A stretch of DNA of 56,918 nucleotides from DASXTB01 sp036505615 (GTDB taxonomy: Bacteria > Acidobacteriota > UBA6911 > JACQSX01): NCBI GenBank assembly GCA_036505615.1, contig DASXTB010000014.1, forward strand, positions 1-56,918. The letters are read 5' to 3'. Below the pieces are notes generated by a model. The model made no database searches. It worked only from the letters and a program-made list of their open reading frames with translations, and was not told where the DNA came from. Shown here in pieces: positions 42,958 to 51,046 of this stretch. The translations under genes and the position numbers were made by a program. Numbering within the stretch: the first letter of the stretch is position 1; each line of letters opens with the position of its first letter.

Positions 42958-44811
42958 CTAGTTTGGATCGCCCCGCAGTATTGAGTCGGTCCAGATGATA
43001 GCGTTCACAGTCGTAGGGTCCACAGCCGTAGGGTCAATCCCGATGAGATCGTCGGACCAAATGACGCTGTCGGAGAAGATGATGCTATCTGAAAAGATGA
43101 CACTGTCAGCGGTTGTTAACGTCGTATCGGTCCAGATAATGCCGTCCCAAACAAAGGCGCCGAGTTCATCGGACCAGATGATGCCATCGGCCCAAATCAC
43201 TCCATCGCCCCAGATGAGGCTGCTGGGCGAGAGGAAATTGTCGGACCAAATAACGGAGTTGTCCGTAATGAGCGCGTTTGCCCAATGGGTTCCATTGCCC
43301 CAAATCCTGGAGACAGCCTGATTAACCAGTTTGGTGTAAGCAATCTTGCCGTTGAACGCGACCGCTCCACCGACCCAAACCTCTTCTCCATCAAGAATCC
43401 ACTTTGGAGAAACTCGACCCAGGCCTTTCCCTGGCATGTCGGCCACTCGTGCCATCTGCACGGCAGTGAGCGTATTGAGCATTCCGTTGCCCTGCTCCAG
43501 AATGTTCGGCTGGTCCAGCTTAGTCGCGGTCAAATTGAGCAGCATTTTCACCATGGCTGGCGTCATCGAGGGATTCGCCTGGATCATCAGTGCGACAGTC
43601 CCTGCGACGAACGGCGTGGCCATGCTGGAACCGCTCATGGTCATGTAGTTGTTGTCAACAACAAGCGCTGGATTCAACTGGGAAATCAAGCATCCCGGGG
43701 ACAACAGCGAAACGATTTTGTTTCCCGGCGCCGAAATGTCAGGCTTGAATACCTTGTCGATGTAGGTGACTCCCCTGGAGCCATACGTGGTAGCAATATC
43801 GTCAGAATGGCTAACCGTTCCTCGAGTGTTGATCGGGTAGACGGTAATGACCGACGGATCGTTTCCGGGGCTGTCGATTGCGCCGAAGATTTTTGGATAA
43901 GTGCTCGTCTTCCCCATGTTTCCTGAGGCGGCGACCACAACGATACCTGCCTGGATCATTCTTTCCACCGCTTGGCAGCTCGGATCGTTGAGATAAGTAT
44001 CGACTGGTACGTGTCCTAAAGAGAGATTTGCAACTCGGATGTTGTAGGTAGACTTGTTCTGAATCGCCCAATCGATGGCATTGATCAGGTCGCTGGTCCG
44101 CCCGCTTCCATCGTCGCCGATGACCTTCACGTCGACGAGTTGTGCTTGCGGTGCAACACCTGCATAGGCGCCGCCTGACATAGTGCCGCTGCCTGCGACG
44201 ACTCCCGCCACGTGTGTGCCATGGCCATATCCATCATGATTACTCGGAACCAGCGTCGGCGTACCTGAGGTGCAGTCGACTGCGGCCACGACTCGCCCGC
44301 TTAGATCCGGATGGGGATTGATGCCAGAGTCAAAAACAGCAACTGTCACGCCCTGGCCGGTGTAGCCGGCTGAGTTGGCCTGATCGGCTCCGATGGTCGC
44401 TAGAGATACGTTTCGAACCGCCGAAGTAACCGTGGAAGTACTGGTCTGATGGGGTCGAGTAGCAGCATCGAAGGTAATGTATTTGACGATCGGGTTCTTC
44501 AATAACGCCCTGATTTCATTGGCGTTGTGCCAATAAGCGTATCCGTTGACAAGGCCCACGTTCTTGGCCTTTGGAGGCTTATTCTTGTCCTTGTCTGAGG
44601 TACCTTTCTGGAACTGAACGATAACGGGAATTGGGTTATCATGTTTCGGATCAGCCAGTTGGCTGGCGACCAGCCGTTTCAAAACAGGCGAGATCTTGCT
44701 TGAGTATTGGTCAAGATCCGATGATTGCCCGAATAATGGCAAGAAGAGCAGCAGTAAGACCAACCCTCCTAGCCAACTGCTTTTCCATGGTAGAACTTTA
44801 GATGATTTCAT
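42958..44811 (-). CDS. Secreted S8 subtilase with WxD-repeat C terminus
   Basis: An exported serine protease of about 617 residues. The signal peptide follows MKSSKVLPWKSSWLG (start at 44811; the frame is open to 44907). A propeptide of about 110 residues (PVIVQFQKGTS) precedes the S8 domain with the triad Asp (VAVFDSGINPHPDL), His (GYGHGTHVAG) and Ser (SGSSMATPFVAG). The last 120 residues have repeated IIWSD/VIWSD/IFSDSI units of six or seven residues, a probable beta-solenoid tail. A sigma-54 promoter lies about 113 nt upstream of the ATG, so secretion of this protease is probably switched on by a signal. Confidence 0.93.
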   Translation of the reverse strand: MKSSKVLPWKSSWLGGLVLLLLFLPLFGQSSDLDQYSSKISPVLKRLVASQLADPKHDNPIPVIVQFQKGTSDKDKNKPPKAKNVGLVNGYAYWHNANEIRALLKNPIVKYITFDAATRPHQTSTSTVTSAVRNVSLATIGADQANSAGYTGQGVTVAVFDSGINPHPDLSGRVVAAVDCTSGTPTLVPSNHDGYGHGTHVAGVVAGSGTMSGGAYAGVAPQAQLVDVKVIGDDGSGRTSDLINAIDWAIQNKSTYNIRVANLSLGHVPVDTYLNDPSCQAVERMIQAGIVVVAASGNMGKTSTYPKIFGAIDSPGNDPSVITVYPINTRGTVSHSDDIATTYGSRGVTYIDKVFKPDISAPGNKIVSLLSPGCLISQLNPALVVDNNYMTMSGSSMATPFVAGTVALMIQANPSMTPAMVKMLLNLTATKLDQPNILEQGNGMLNTLTAVQMARVADMPGKGLGRVSPKWILDGEEVWVGGAVAFNGKIAYTKLVNQAVSRIWGNGTHWANALITDNSVIWSDNFLSPSSLIWGDGVIWADGIIWSDELGAFVWDGIIWTDTTLTTADSVIFSDSIIFSDSVIWSDDLIGIDPTAVDPTTVNAIIWTDSILRGDPN

Positions 44812-44923
44812 ATAAATTCTCGAGTTGGCGCCATAGCGCCCAATTTTTCCTACTGTCCTATTCTCGTTTCTGAGTCTGTTTTGTACTCGCTCCGTATTTG
44901 GGGTCATGTTCGGCCGGTAACAA

Positions 44924-44938
44924 GCAAGCCTAGTGCCA
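44924..44938 (-). promoter_or_regulatory. Sigma-54 promoter of the subtilase gene
   Basis: On the minus strand TGGCAC (44938-44933), five bases, TTGC (44927-44924), a perfect -24/-12 element. It precedes the subtilase start at 44811 by about 113 nt and may also drive the sensor-type membrane gene downstream. Confidence 0.85.
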
Positions 44939-45064
44939 GTCTCTCCTTTCCAGCCTCTGCCGCTTGGCTTGGGCTGGCTCTAACATATAGAATTTACATA
45001 GGTTTCGATGTGTGATGTCAATGCGGTCGCCGCTCTGAACTGTCGGAGAAAGACGCACTAAAAC

Positions 45065-45100
45065 CGTCAAGAAACCAGAAACCGTGGCGGAGGTTTGACG
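45065..45100. promoter_or_regulatory. Putative activator site: inverted half-sites, spacing 29
   Basis: CGTCAAG at 45065-45071 and TTTGACG at 45094-45100, centres 29 bp apart, about 127-175 bp upstream of the sigma-54 promoter. It matches the pair at 41861-41896 in sequence, symmetry, spacing and distance to the promoter; the left half-sites also share a following AAAC. Confidence 0.65.
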
Positions 45101-45137
45101 AATGTGCCAGAAAAATGTGGTGGGAGATTAACGAGTA

Positions 45138-47555
45138 TTAAAGAACTTCCGCCAGCACTCGACCTACTTCATCGACCCTGAACGGCTTAACCAGTACAGC
45201 GCTGAAGCCATACTCTCTAAAGTCGGCCATAACTGGATCTTCCGAATATCCGCTCGAGACGATAGCACGGGCCTTGGGATCGATTTCGCGCAGGCGTCGA
45301 ATCGCCTCTTTTCCTCCCATCCCTCCTGGAATGGTCAAATCCATAATAACTGCATCGAATGGATGACCAAGCGCCAAGGCCCGTTCGTACAGAGCGATCG
45401 CAGCCGCACCATCGCAGGCAAAATCTACCTCATATCCCAGTTCCCCCAGCAGCTCGCCGATAGAGTCGCGAATGATTTCTTCGTCGTCCATCACGAGAAC
45501 TTTTCCGCTGCCATGAGTTATTTTCTGTTCACTGACGGCCGTTTCTTCCAGTGGCCTGGTAGAAGCAGGGAGATAAAAAGTGAACGTCGTACCTTTTCCT
45601 ACCTCGGAATCCACGGTAATGTGCCCTTCGTGCTTCTGAATGATTGAATAAGTTGTTGCCAGACCAAGCCCGCTTCCTTTTTGCTTAGTGGTGAAATAAG
45701 GATCGAATATCCGTCCCAAATCCGGCGGCGCGATCCCCACGCCGGTATCCTGGACGGAAACCTTGACATAAGGCGCGGGCCTTAGTTCCGCGACCGGATT
45801 TCGCTCATCGACTTCAACATTTTCCGCGCTGACCGCTATCGTTCCACCCTGAGGCATGGCCTGATCCGCGTTAATTACCAAGTTATGAATTACTTGGCTA
45901 ACCTGGCCTTCGTCGATTTCGACCGGCCAGAGCCCCTCGGGGATGTGAAATTCACATCGAACGTTTGAACCCCTGAGAGCAAAATTCGCTGATTCTGTGA
46001 GAAGATCCCGCAGGGAGGCCACTTTCCGAATGGGGGCCCCTCCCTTCGCAAACGTGAGTAGCTGCTGCGTTAGCGCGGTGGCCATCTGTGTGGCTTCCTC
46101 GATGCTGGTTAAAAACTTCCGGGGGTCTTTGCCTTTGTCCAGGGCTCGCTCCGCCAGCTGGGTTTTCAAAAGGATCCCCGCTAGAACATTGTTGAAATCA
46201 TGCGCGATCCCGCCCGCCAGGATTCCCAATGATTCCATTTTCTGTGCTTTAAGGAGCTCCTCTTCCATTCTCTGTTGGTCGGTAATGTCTCGAAATACCA
46301 GCACGACGCCGAGAATGTTGTTGTATTGGTCACAGATGGGAGCCGCGCTGTGAGCGATGCTTTTCTCCGTTCCGTCGCGAGCCACTATAACGATGCTTCC
46401 AACGTCGGGGGTGAGTATCTTCCCTGTTTTCAGCACTTCATTAGCTGGATTCCCAAAAGGCTGCCGGGTTTTTCCGTTTAGCGTATGAAAGACCTCCGGC
46501 AATTGCCTGCCGATTGCTTCCGACTGAGTCCAACCGACAAGGTCCTCGGCCACTTTGTTGATCAGCAACACATTGCTTTCGGTATCGGTGGTGATGACGC
46601 CCTCACCAATGCTCCGTAGCGTTACAGCCAAGCGTTCCTTCTCTATCATCAGCTGCAGGTTGGTGTTGCTGAGTTCCTCAGTACGTTCGTTCACCCTCAT
46701 TTCCAGTTGTTCTTTTGATTTCTGCAGCTCTTTTTCGGCGTCAATCTTTTCAGCCAGCAGCGCGTTGACTTCGTTGAGGTGCTGATGGGTTTCCGTGATG
46801 CGGTCCCGATTCATTTTGTAGGCATAGTAAACCAGAGCCATAATCGGGACAGTGATGGCGATCGAATAAAACTGAGCTTCTCTATAATAGAGAAAAATCC
46901 CCGCTCCCAGGCTGGCGCCAGCGATGCTGCTGATTGACGCCCACAGGAAGTTTTGCTTCCACAACTCGGTGAACTGCTGATCCGTAACCAGGGCCATCGC
47001 TAACGCAACCGTACCGGAGTTGAGGATGAAATAGAGAAATCCACAGAAGAGGATAGCGATGAAAAACCCCGTTAAATCGATAGGCTTTGTCGGATCAAGA
47101 GGGGGCGATTTCCCTTCCAGGTTATAAAAGACCTCGCCGACGGCGAAGGAAACCAGCGCCAGTTGGGCAACGTTGAACATCTGTTTGTAAAGCCGCTTAA
47201 CTTTTACGCGCAGTCCGCCGATTAAGCCCTCGATTACGGCTATCGTGGCGGCTTCCTGTGGGCCCAGAAGCAAGATGGCAGCGAAGACGAAAACATCGCT
47301 GACAGTGACGGAAAGGGAGCCGCTCCGGCCGCTTGCCAGAGGGATTTTTATGGGGAAGAGGCTAACCACTACGGTAAGAACAGCCAGGTAGAGCCACCGG
47401 AGGTCCGTCTGTAGGAGGGAGTGGTACAGGCAGTAGAAAAAAATAGGCCAGCCCGCGAAAATAACCAGGAGGATAAAAACTTTGGACCTTGACGATATCG
47501 GATCCGTGAAGAAAGATCCCTGTCTCAGCTTGATCCTCTGCGCGCTTGAGTGCAC
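45138..47555 (-). CDS. Hybrid histidine kinase with multi-pass sensor and PAS domain
   Basis: An 805-residue membrane kinase. Residues 1-250 are the sensor module (seven or eight membrane segments), 255-300 a coiled coil, and 305-430 a PAS domain. HisKA carries His452 (AGGIAHDFNNVLAG), followed by the HATPase (NLVINADQAM, DTGVGIAP, GSGLGLATTYSIIQ) and a C-terminal receiver with Asp739 (VIMDLTIPGG). The sensor half is shared with the membrane protein at 42104. It lies upstream of the subtilase promoter on the same strand, and is the natural phosphodonor candidate for the two response regulators here. Confidence 0.93.
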   Translation of the reverse strand: MHSSAQRIKLRQGSFFTDPISSRSKVFILLVIFAGWPIFFYCLYHSLLQTDLRWLYLAVLTVVVSLFPIKIPLASGRSGSLSVTVSDVFVFAAILLLGPQEAATIAVIEGLIGGLRVKVKRLYKQMFNVAQLALVSFAVGEVFYNLEGKSPPLDPTKPIDLTGFFIAILFCGFLYFILNSGTVALAMALVTDQQFTELWKQNFLWASISSIAGASLGAGIFLYYREAQFYSIAITVPIMALVYYAYKMNRDRITETHQHLNEVNALLAEKIDAEKELQKSKEQLEMRVNERTEELSNTNLQLMIEKERLAVTLRSIGEGVITTDTESNVLLINKVAEDLVGWTQSEAIGRQLPEVFHTLNGKTRQPFGNPANEVLKTGKILTPDVGSIVIVARDGTEKSIAHSAAPICDQYNNILGVVLVFRDITDQQRMEEELLKAQKMESLGILAGGIAHDFNNVLAGILLKTQLAERALDKGKDPRKFLTSIEEATQMATALTQQLLTFAKGGAPIRKVASLRDLLTESANFALRGSNVRCEFHIPEGLWPVEIDEGQVSQVIHNLVINADQAMPQGGTIAVSAENVEVDERNPVAELRPAPYVKVSVQDTGVGIAPPDLGRIFDPYFTTKQKGSGLGLATTYSIIQKHEGHITVDSEVGKGTTFTFYLPASTRPLEETAVSEQKITHGSGKVLVMDDEEIIRDSIGELLGELGYEVDFACDGAAAIALYERALALGHPFDAVIMDLTIPGGMGGKEAIRRLREIDPKARAIVSSGYSEDPVMADFREYGFSAVLVKPFRVDEVGRVLAEVL

Positions 47556-47727
47556 AAAAATGACCTCTCCACAATCCCGTCCGCGTCAGCTATTTTTACG
47601 AGCCTTATGATAAAATGAAAGGCCTTCCAAGGGACTTATTATCTATTATCACTATTGAAAAAAGTACCAAACCAAGCCTGCGAATTTCAACAACATAATC
47701 GAAAGGTCCTCGATATCGGTGGCGGAT

Positions 47728-49404
47728 TCAGTCAGGCTTCTGATAGACAATCCTTCCAGCCACAACAGTCATTACCGCTTGGGTGTCGAGGACTTGCGCT
47801 GAATCTATTTTCATTATGTCCCGTGAAAAGACGGTGATGTCTCCCCACTTGCCGGTCTCCAACGACCCTTTATTTTTTTCCTCGAACGCCGCATAAGCAG
47901 CCCATCTTGTGAAACTCCGGAGCGCCTCGTCACGTGTCATTCTTTGCTCGGGGTGCCAGCCGTCTTTAGGCCAACCTTTGGCATCCCGGCGGGTTATGGC
48001 CGCGTAGAAGCCGAGCAGCGGATTGACCGATTCCACAGGAAAATCGGATCCGCCGGCAATGATATTCCCGTCGTCGAGCAAGGTCCGCCATGCGTAAGCC
48101 CCTTTGGCCCGTTCCGGACCGAGGCGCTTTTCCGCCCAGTACATGTCCGATGTACAGTGCACCTGCTGCATGGAGGGAATCACTCCCAGCTTCTTGAACC
48201 GCGCGAAATCGGAAGGCGCAATAACCTGAGCGTGTTCTATCCGAAATCGATGGTCGGTCTTCGGATGAAATTTCAATCCGGTTTCATAGAGATCAAGAAC
48301 CAGGCGGTTTGTTCGGTCGCCAATCGCGTGCGTGCAGACTTGAAAGCCTTTTTGCAGCGCTTTGTTGATAATGGCCTGCATTTCTTCCGGCTTTCGCAGA
48401 ATCAAGCCGCTGTTGGAAGGATCATCTGAATATGGCTGCAGCAGGGCCGCGCCGCGCGATCCGAGGGCTCCATCGGCAACCAGTTTAATGGAACGAATAG
48501 TTAGGAAACCATTCCCCAGGGCTGTCTCCGGTCCCTGGGAAAAATATTTGTCCAGAGTGTCTCCCGGAGCAAGCATCGAGTACACTCGCAAATTGAGTTT
48601 GTTTTCGGTTAACAGGTGCTTGTAGGCCGCCAGCGTGAAGCCATCGATGCCGGCATCATGAACTTCCGTCAATCCGTAACGGTTGCATTCGCGCACAGCG
48701 GCGATCAGACTGTGTTCAAGTTGATTTGCATTTAGTCGCGGGATCGCGCGGCGCACCAGCCCCTGGGCATTGTCAATTAAAACTCCCGTCGGGTTTCCGC
48801 TGCCGTCTCGTAGAATTCTGCCACCATCAGGGTCTGGCGTGTTTTTGTCCAAATTAGCGATTTTCATTGCCATGGCATTGGCCAATCCGGCGTGGCCGTC
48901 AATGCGAGTGAGATACACAGGGTTATCCGGGACGGCCGCGCTTAATTTCTGGTGCGAGGGAAACGACTTGTCCTGCCAGCGATTCTGGTCCCATCCCCGC
49001 CCCAGAATCCATTGTCCGCTGGAAAGCTTGCGTGCTCGATCCCTAACGCGCGCGATTACTTCCAAATAGCTCGCAGCTCCGACAAGGTCGACGTCCTGCA
49101 GGCTCTGTCCGAGGCCCAGCATGTGACCATGCGAGTCGATGAATCCGGGAAATGCAGCGCGTCCTTTTAAGTCGACCACGGGAATCGCTCCCGCGGCGGC
49201 CTTGATCTGCGCGGAAGTGCCAAGGCCGGCGATCCTGCCGTCCCGAATGAGCAGGGCTTGCACGATCGTGTTTTTGTCGTCGACTGTATAGATAGTCCCA
49301 TTGACGAGAGCGACGGATCCTGTTGACTGAGGATACGCCGGCGATACGGCCAGCAGCGCGAAAATAACCTCGAAAAGAACAATTCGTACGTGTTTAAGCG
49401 CCAT
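47728..49404 (-). CDS. Exported amidohydrolase (YtcJ-like)
   Basis: A metal-dependent amidohydrolase of about 558 residues. A signal peptide (MALKHVRIVLFEVIFALLAVSPAYP) is followed by LVNGTIYTVDDKNTIVQALL and the metal motif GFIDSHGHMLGLG (HxH). Later come RFRIEHAQVIAPSD and GSDFPVESVNP, typical of the amidohydrolase_3 group. Start at 49404 has a GGAGAAG ribosome site; the frame is open to 49446. The substrate cannot be told from sequence. Confidence 0.9.
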   Translation of the reverse strand: MALKHVRIVLFEVIFALLAVSPAYPQSTGSVALVNGTIYTVDDKNTIVQALLIRDGRIAGLGTSAQIKAAAGAIPVVDLKGRAAFPGFIDSHGHMLGLGQSLQDVDLVGAASYLEVIARVRDRARKLSSGQWILGRGWDQNRWQDKSFPSHQKLSAAVPDNPVYLTRIDGHAGLANAMAMKIANLDKNTPDPDGGRILRDGSGNPTGVLIDNAQGLVRRAIPRLNANQLEHSLIAAVRECNRYGLTEVHDAGIDGFTLAAYKHLLTENKLNLRVYSMLAPGDTLDKYFSQGPETALGNGFLTIRSIKLVADGALGSRGAALLQPYSDDPSNSGLILRKPEEMQAIINKALQKGFQVCTHAIGDRTNRLVLDLYETGLKFHPKTDHRFRIEHAQVIAPSDFARFKKLGVIPSMQQVHCTSDMYWAEKRLGPERAKGAYAWRTLLDDGNIIAGGSDFPVESVNPLLGFYAAITRRDAKGWPKDGWHPEQRMTRDEALRSFTRWAAYAAFEEKNKGSLETGKWGDITVFSRDIMKIDSAQVLDTQAVMTVVAGRIVYQKPD

Positions 49405-49489
49405 GTTTCTTCTCCATTTAACCCAGGCGTCGCCATTGCAGTACATTCGCCAGTCCGTGTGATCCGCGTTATCGGTGTCCTAATTCTCG

Positions 49490-50194
49490 CTACCGGATAC
49501 GCGCAGAGAAGCGTTTCATCAGGGCCTGCGCTTCCCCATACTGTTTGAATTTGCGCTCTTCGCGTCTGAATGCCGTGTGGTGCACATATCTTTTTCCATC
49601 CCGATACTGGTCGCCTAGGTGAGCGTGCAGCATTTCATGGAAAAGGATGTATCGGAACAGCACCGGCCGGACCCATTGGGCATCGAGAGTGCGCGAAATC
49701 ACAATGACGTCGTGAGAGCGGTCATAGTGCCCAAGTATACGGGCCGTTTTCCCCTTGCTCCAACTGAGCGCTGAGACCTGAAGCTGGTCGTCAAAGTATT
49801 CACTGTTTAGCTGGTCGAAAGTGGACTGGAGGTTAAAAAATTTCCCGGCGCCATTGTTCAGAATTTTCCGCCCGCGTTCCCTTCGGATCTGGCCGACCTT
49901 GGCGCGCACTGCAGGGCTCTCGGCGTAACAGCGGTATGCGGATCCCAAATCCGGGCTGATTTTTCGGCGGTCCAACTTCAACAATAAGATCTTGATGATG
50001 GCTCGAAGCGCCCACGCGGGAGCATCCCGCATTACGTCGCTGATGCGCAGAAAGATTCTTCCGTTTCGCAGGCGGATCGTGTGATTCAAGTTGGCGTAGG
50101 AGTGAAATCCAGCCACCAGGTGAAGCCGTGGTTTTACACGCCCCTGTTCCAGGTACACTTCACGGGCAATCTCGGTCAGGCCTTCATTGTCCAT
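49490..50194 (-). CDS. SprT-like zinc metalloprotease
   Basis: A 234-residue protein with the zinc motif HEMLHAH (HExxH, in YILFHEMLHAHLG) and the SprT-like core (FDQLNSEYFDDQLQVSALSW, LGHYDRSHDVIVIS). The N-terminal 100 residues are of unknown nature. It overlaps the thioesterase gene's end by 11 nt, same strand. A DNA-protein crosslink role, as in eukaryotic SPRTN, is not supported by anything here. Confidence 0.85.
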   Translation of the reverse strand: MDNEGLTEIAREVYLEQGRVKPRLHLVAGFHSYANLNHTIRLRNGRIFLRISDVMRDAPAWALRAIIKILLLKLDRRKISPDLGSAYRCYAESPAVRAKVGQIRRERGRKILNNGAGKFFNLQSTFDQLNSEYFDDQLQVSALSWSKGKTARILGHYDRSHDVIVISRTLDAQWVRPVLFRYILFHEMLHAHLGDQYRDGKRYVHHTAFRREERKFKQYGEAQALMKRFSARIR

Positions 50195-50594
50195 GGGTCA
50201 AAAGGTTTCGGTATTTTTGGGGAAAAGTCTTGGGACGGCCGCTTCTATCCGTTACCACATGCACTGTGTGCCCTTCGGCATAAGTGGTCTGTCCACCAGG
50301 GCCCAACAATTTGTACGAAAAAGTGATGGTGCGCTTGCGGAATTGCTTTAAGCACGTCCGCACCACAAACTCTGAGTCGTATCGCAACGGCGCATGGTAT
50401 CTACAGTAAGCCTCAGCCACAACCAGAAAGCTTTCCGTCTCACCTTCCATCTGCTTATAGGAGAATCCCCGCTGGCGGCAGAATTCGGCCCGGCCCACTT
50501 CGAACCACTCAAAGTAGTTGGCGTAATAAGCGATGCCCATCTGATCGGTTTCCGCGTATCGAACGCGCAATGGAAAATCACAATAGGAACTCAT
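50184..50594 (-). CDS. Acyl-CoA thioesterase (4HBT/YbgC type)
   Basis: A 136-residue hotdog-fold thioesterase with VRYAETDQMGIAYYANYFEW, the 4HBT signature with the catalytic Asp and Tyr/Asn region. Its start overlaps the mutase B12 subunit gene (4 nt), so it is in the methylmalonyl-CoA operon; it may release a CoA thioester of that pathway, but no substrate is shown. Confidence 0.9.
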   Translation of the reverse strand: MSSYCDFPLRVRYAETDQMGIAYYANYFEWFEVGRAEFCRQRGFSYKQMEGETESFLVVAEAYCRYHAPLRYDSEFVVRTCLKQFRKRTITFSYKLLGPGGQTTYAEGHTVHVVTDRSGRPKTFPQKYRNLLTHGQ

Positions 50595-50998
50595 GCGGCG
50601 GGTCTGACATGGGTCCGGAGAAACTGAATCACTTCTTCTGTAGCAGTGCCGGGAAGGAATATCTTTGAAACGCCCATCTGTTTGAGTCGTTCTAGGTCTT
50701 CATTGGGAATAATTCCGCCCCCGAAAAGCAGTACATCTTCCATCTGATGTTCTTTCATCAGCTCCGAAACCCGGCCGAAAAGGTGCATGTGAGCGCCGGA
50801 AAGGATGGAAAGGCCGATGGCGTCGACGTCCTCTTGCAGCGCGGCCGAGACAATCTGTTCGGGCGTCTGTCGCAATCCGGTATAGATCACTTCCACGCCA
50901 GCGTCACGCAACGCGCGGGCAATGATCTTAGCTCCGCGATCGTGGCCGTCCAGACCGGGCTTGGCAATCAGCACTCGAATCTTTCTCGAAGCAGTCAT
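50591..50998 (-). CDS. Methylmalonyl-CoA mutase, B12-binding subunit
   Basis: A 135-residue cobalamin-binding domain: KPGLDGHDRGAKIIARAL with DxHxxG, IGLSILSGAHM, and LLFGGGIIPNEDLERL. It forms the small half of the split (two-polypeptide) mutase with the large gene just upstream. Together they isomerise methylmalonyl-CoA and succinyl-CoA. Confidence 0.93.
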   Translation of the reverse strand: MTASRKIRVLIAKPGLDGHDRGAKIIARALRDAGVEVIYTGLRQTPEQIVSAALQEDVDAIGLSILSGAHMHLFGRVSELMKEHQMEDVLLFGGGIIPNEDLERLKQMGVSKIFLPGTATEEVIQFLRTHVRPAA

Positions 50999-51046
50999 CT
51001 AATAATCAGCAGCAGGTCGACCTGCGACTTTCGACATGCGCCTCTT

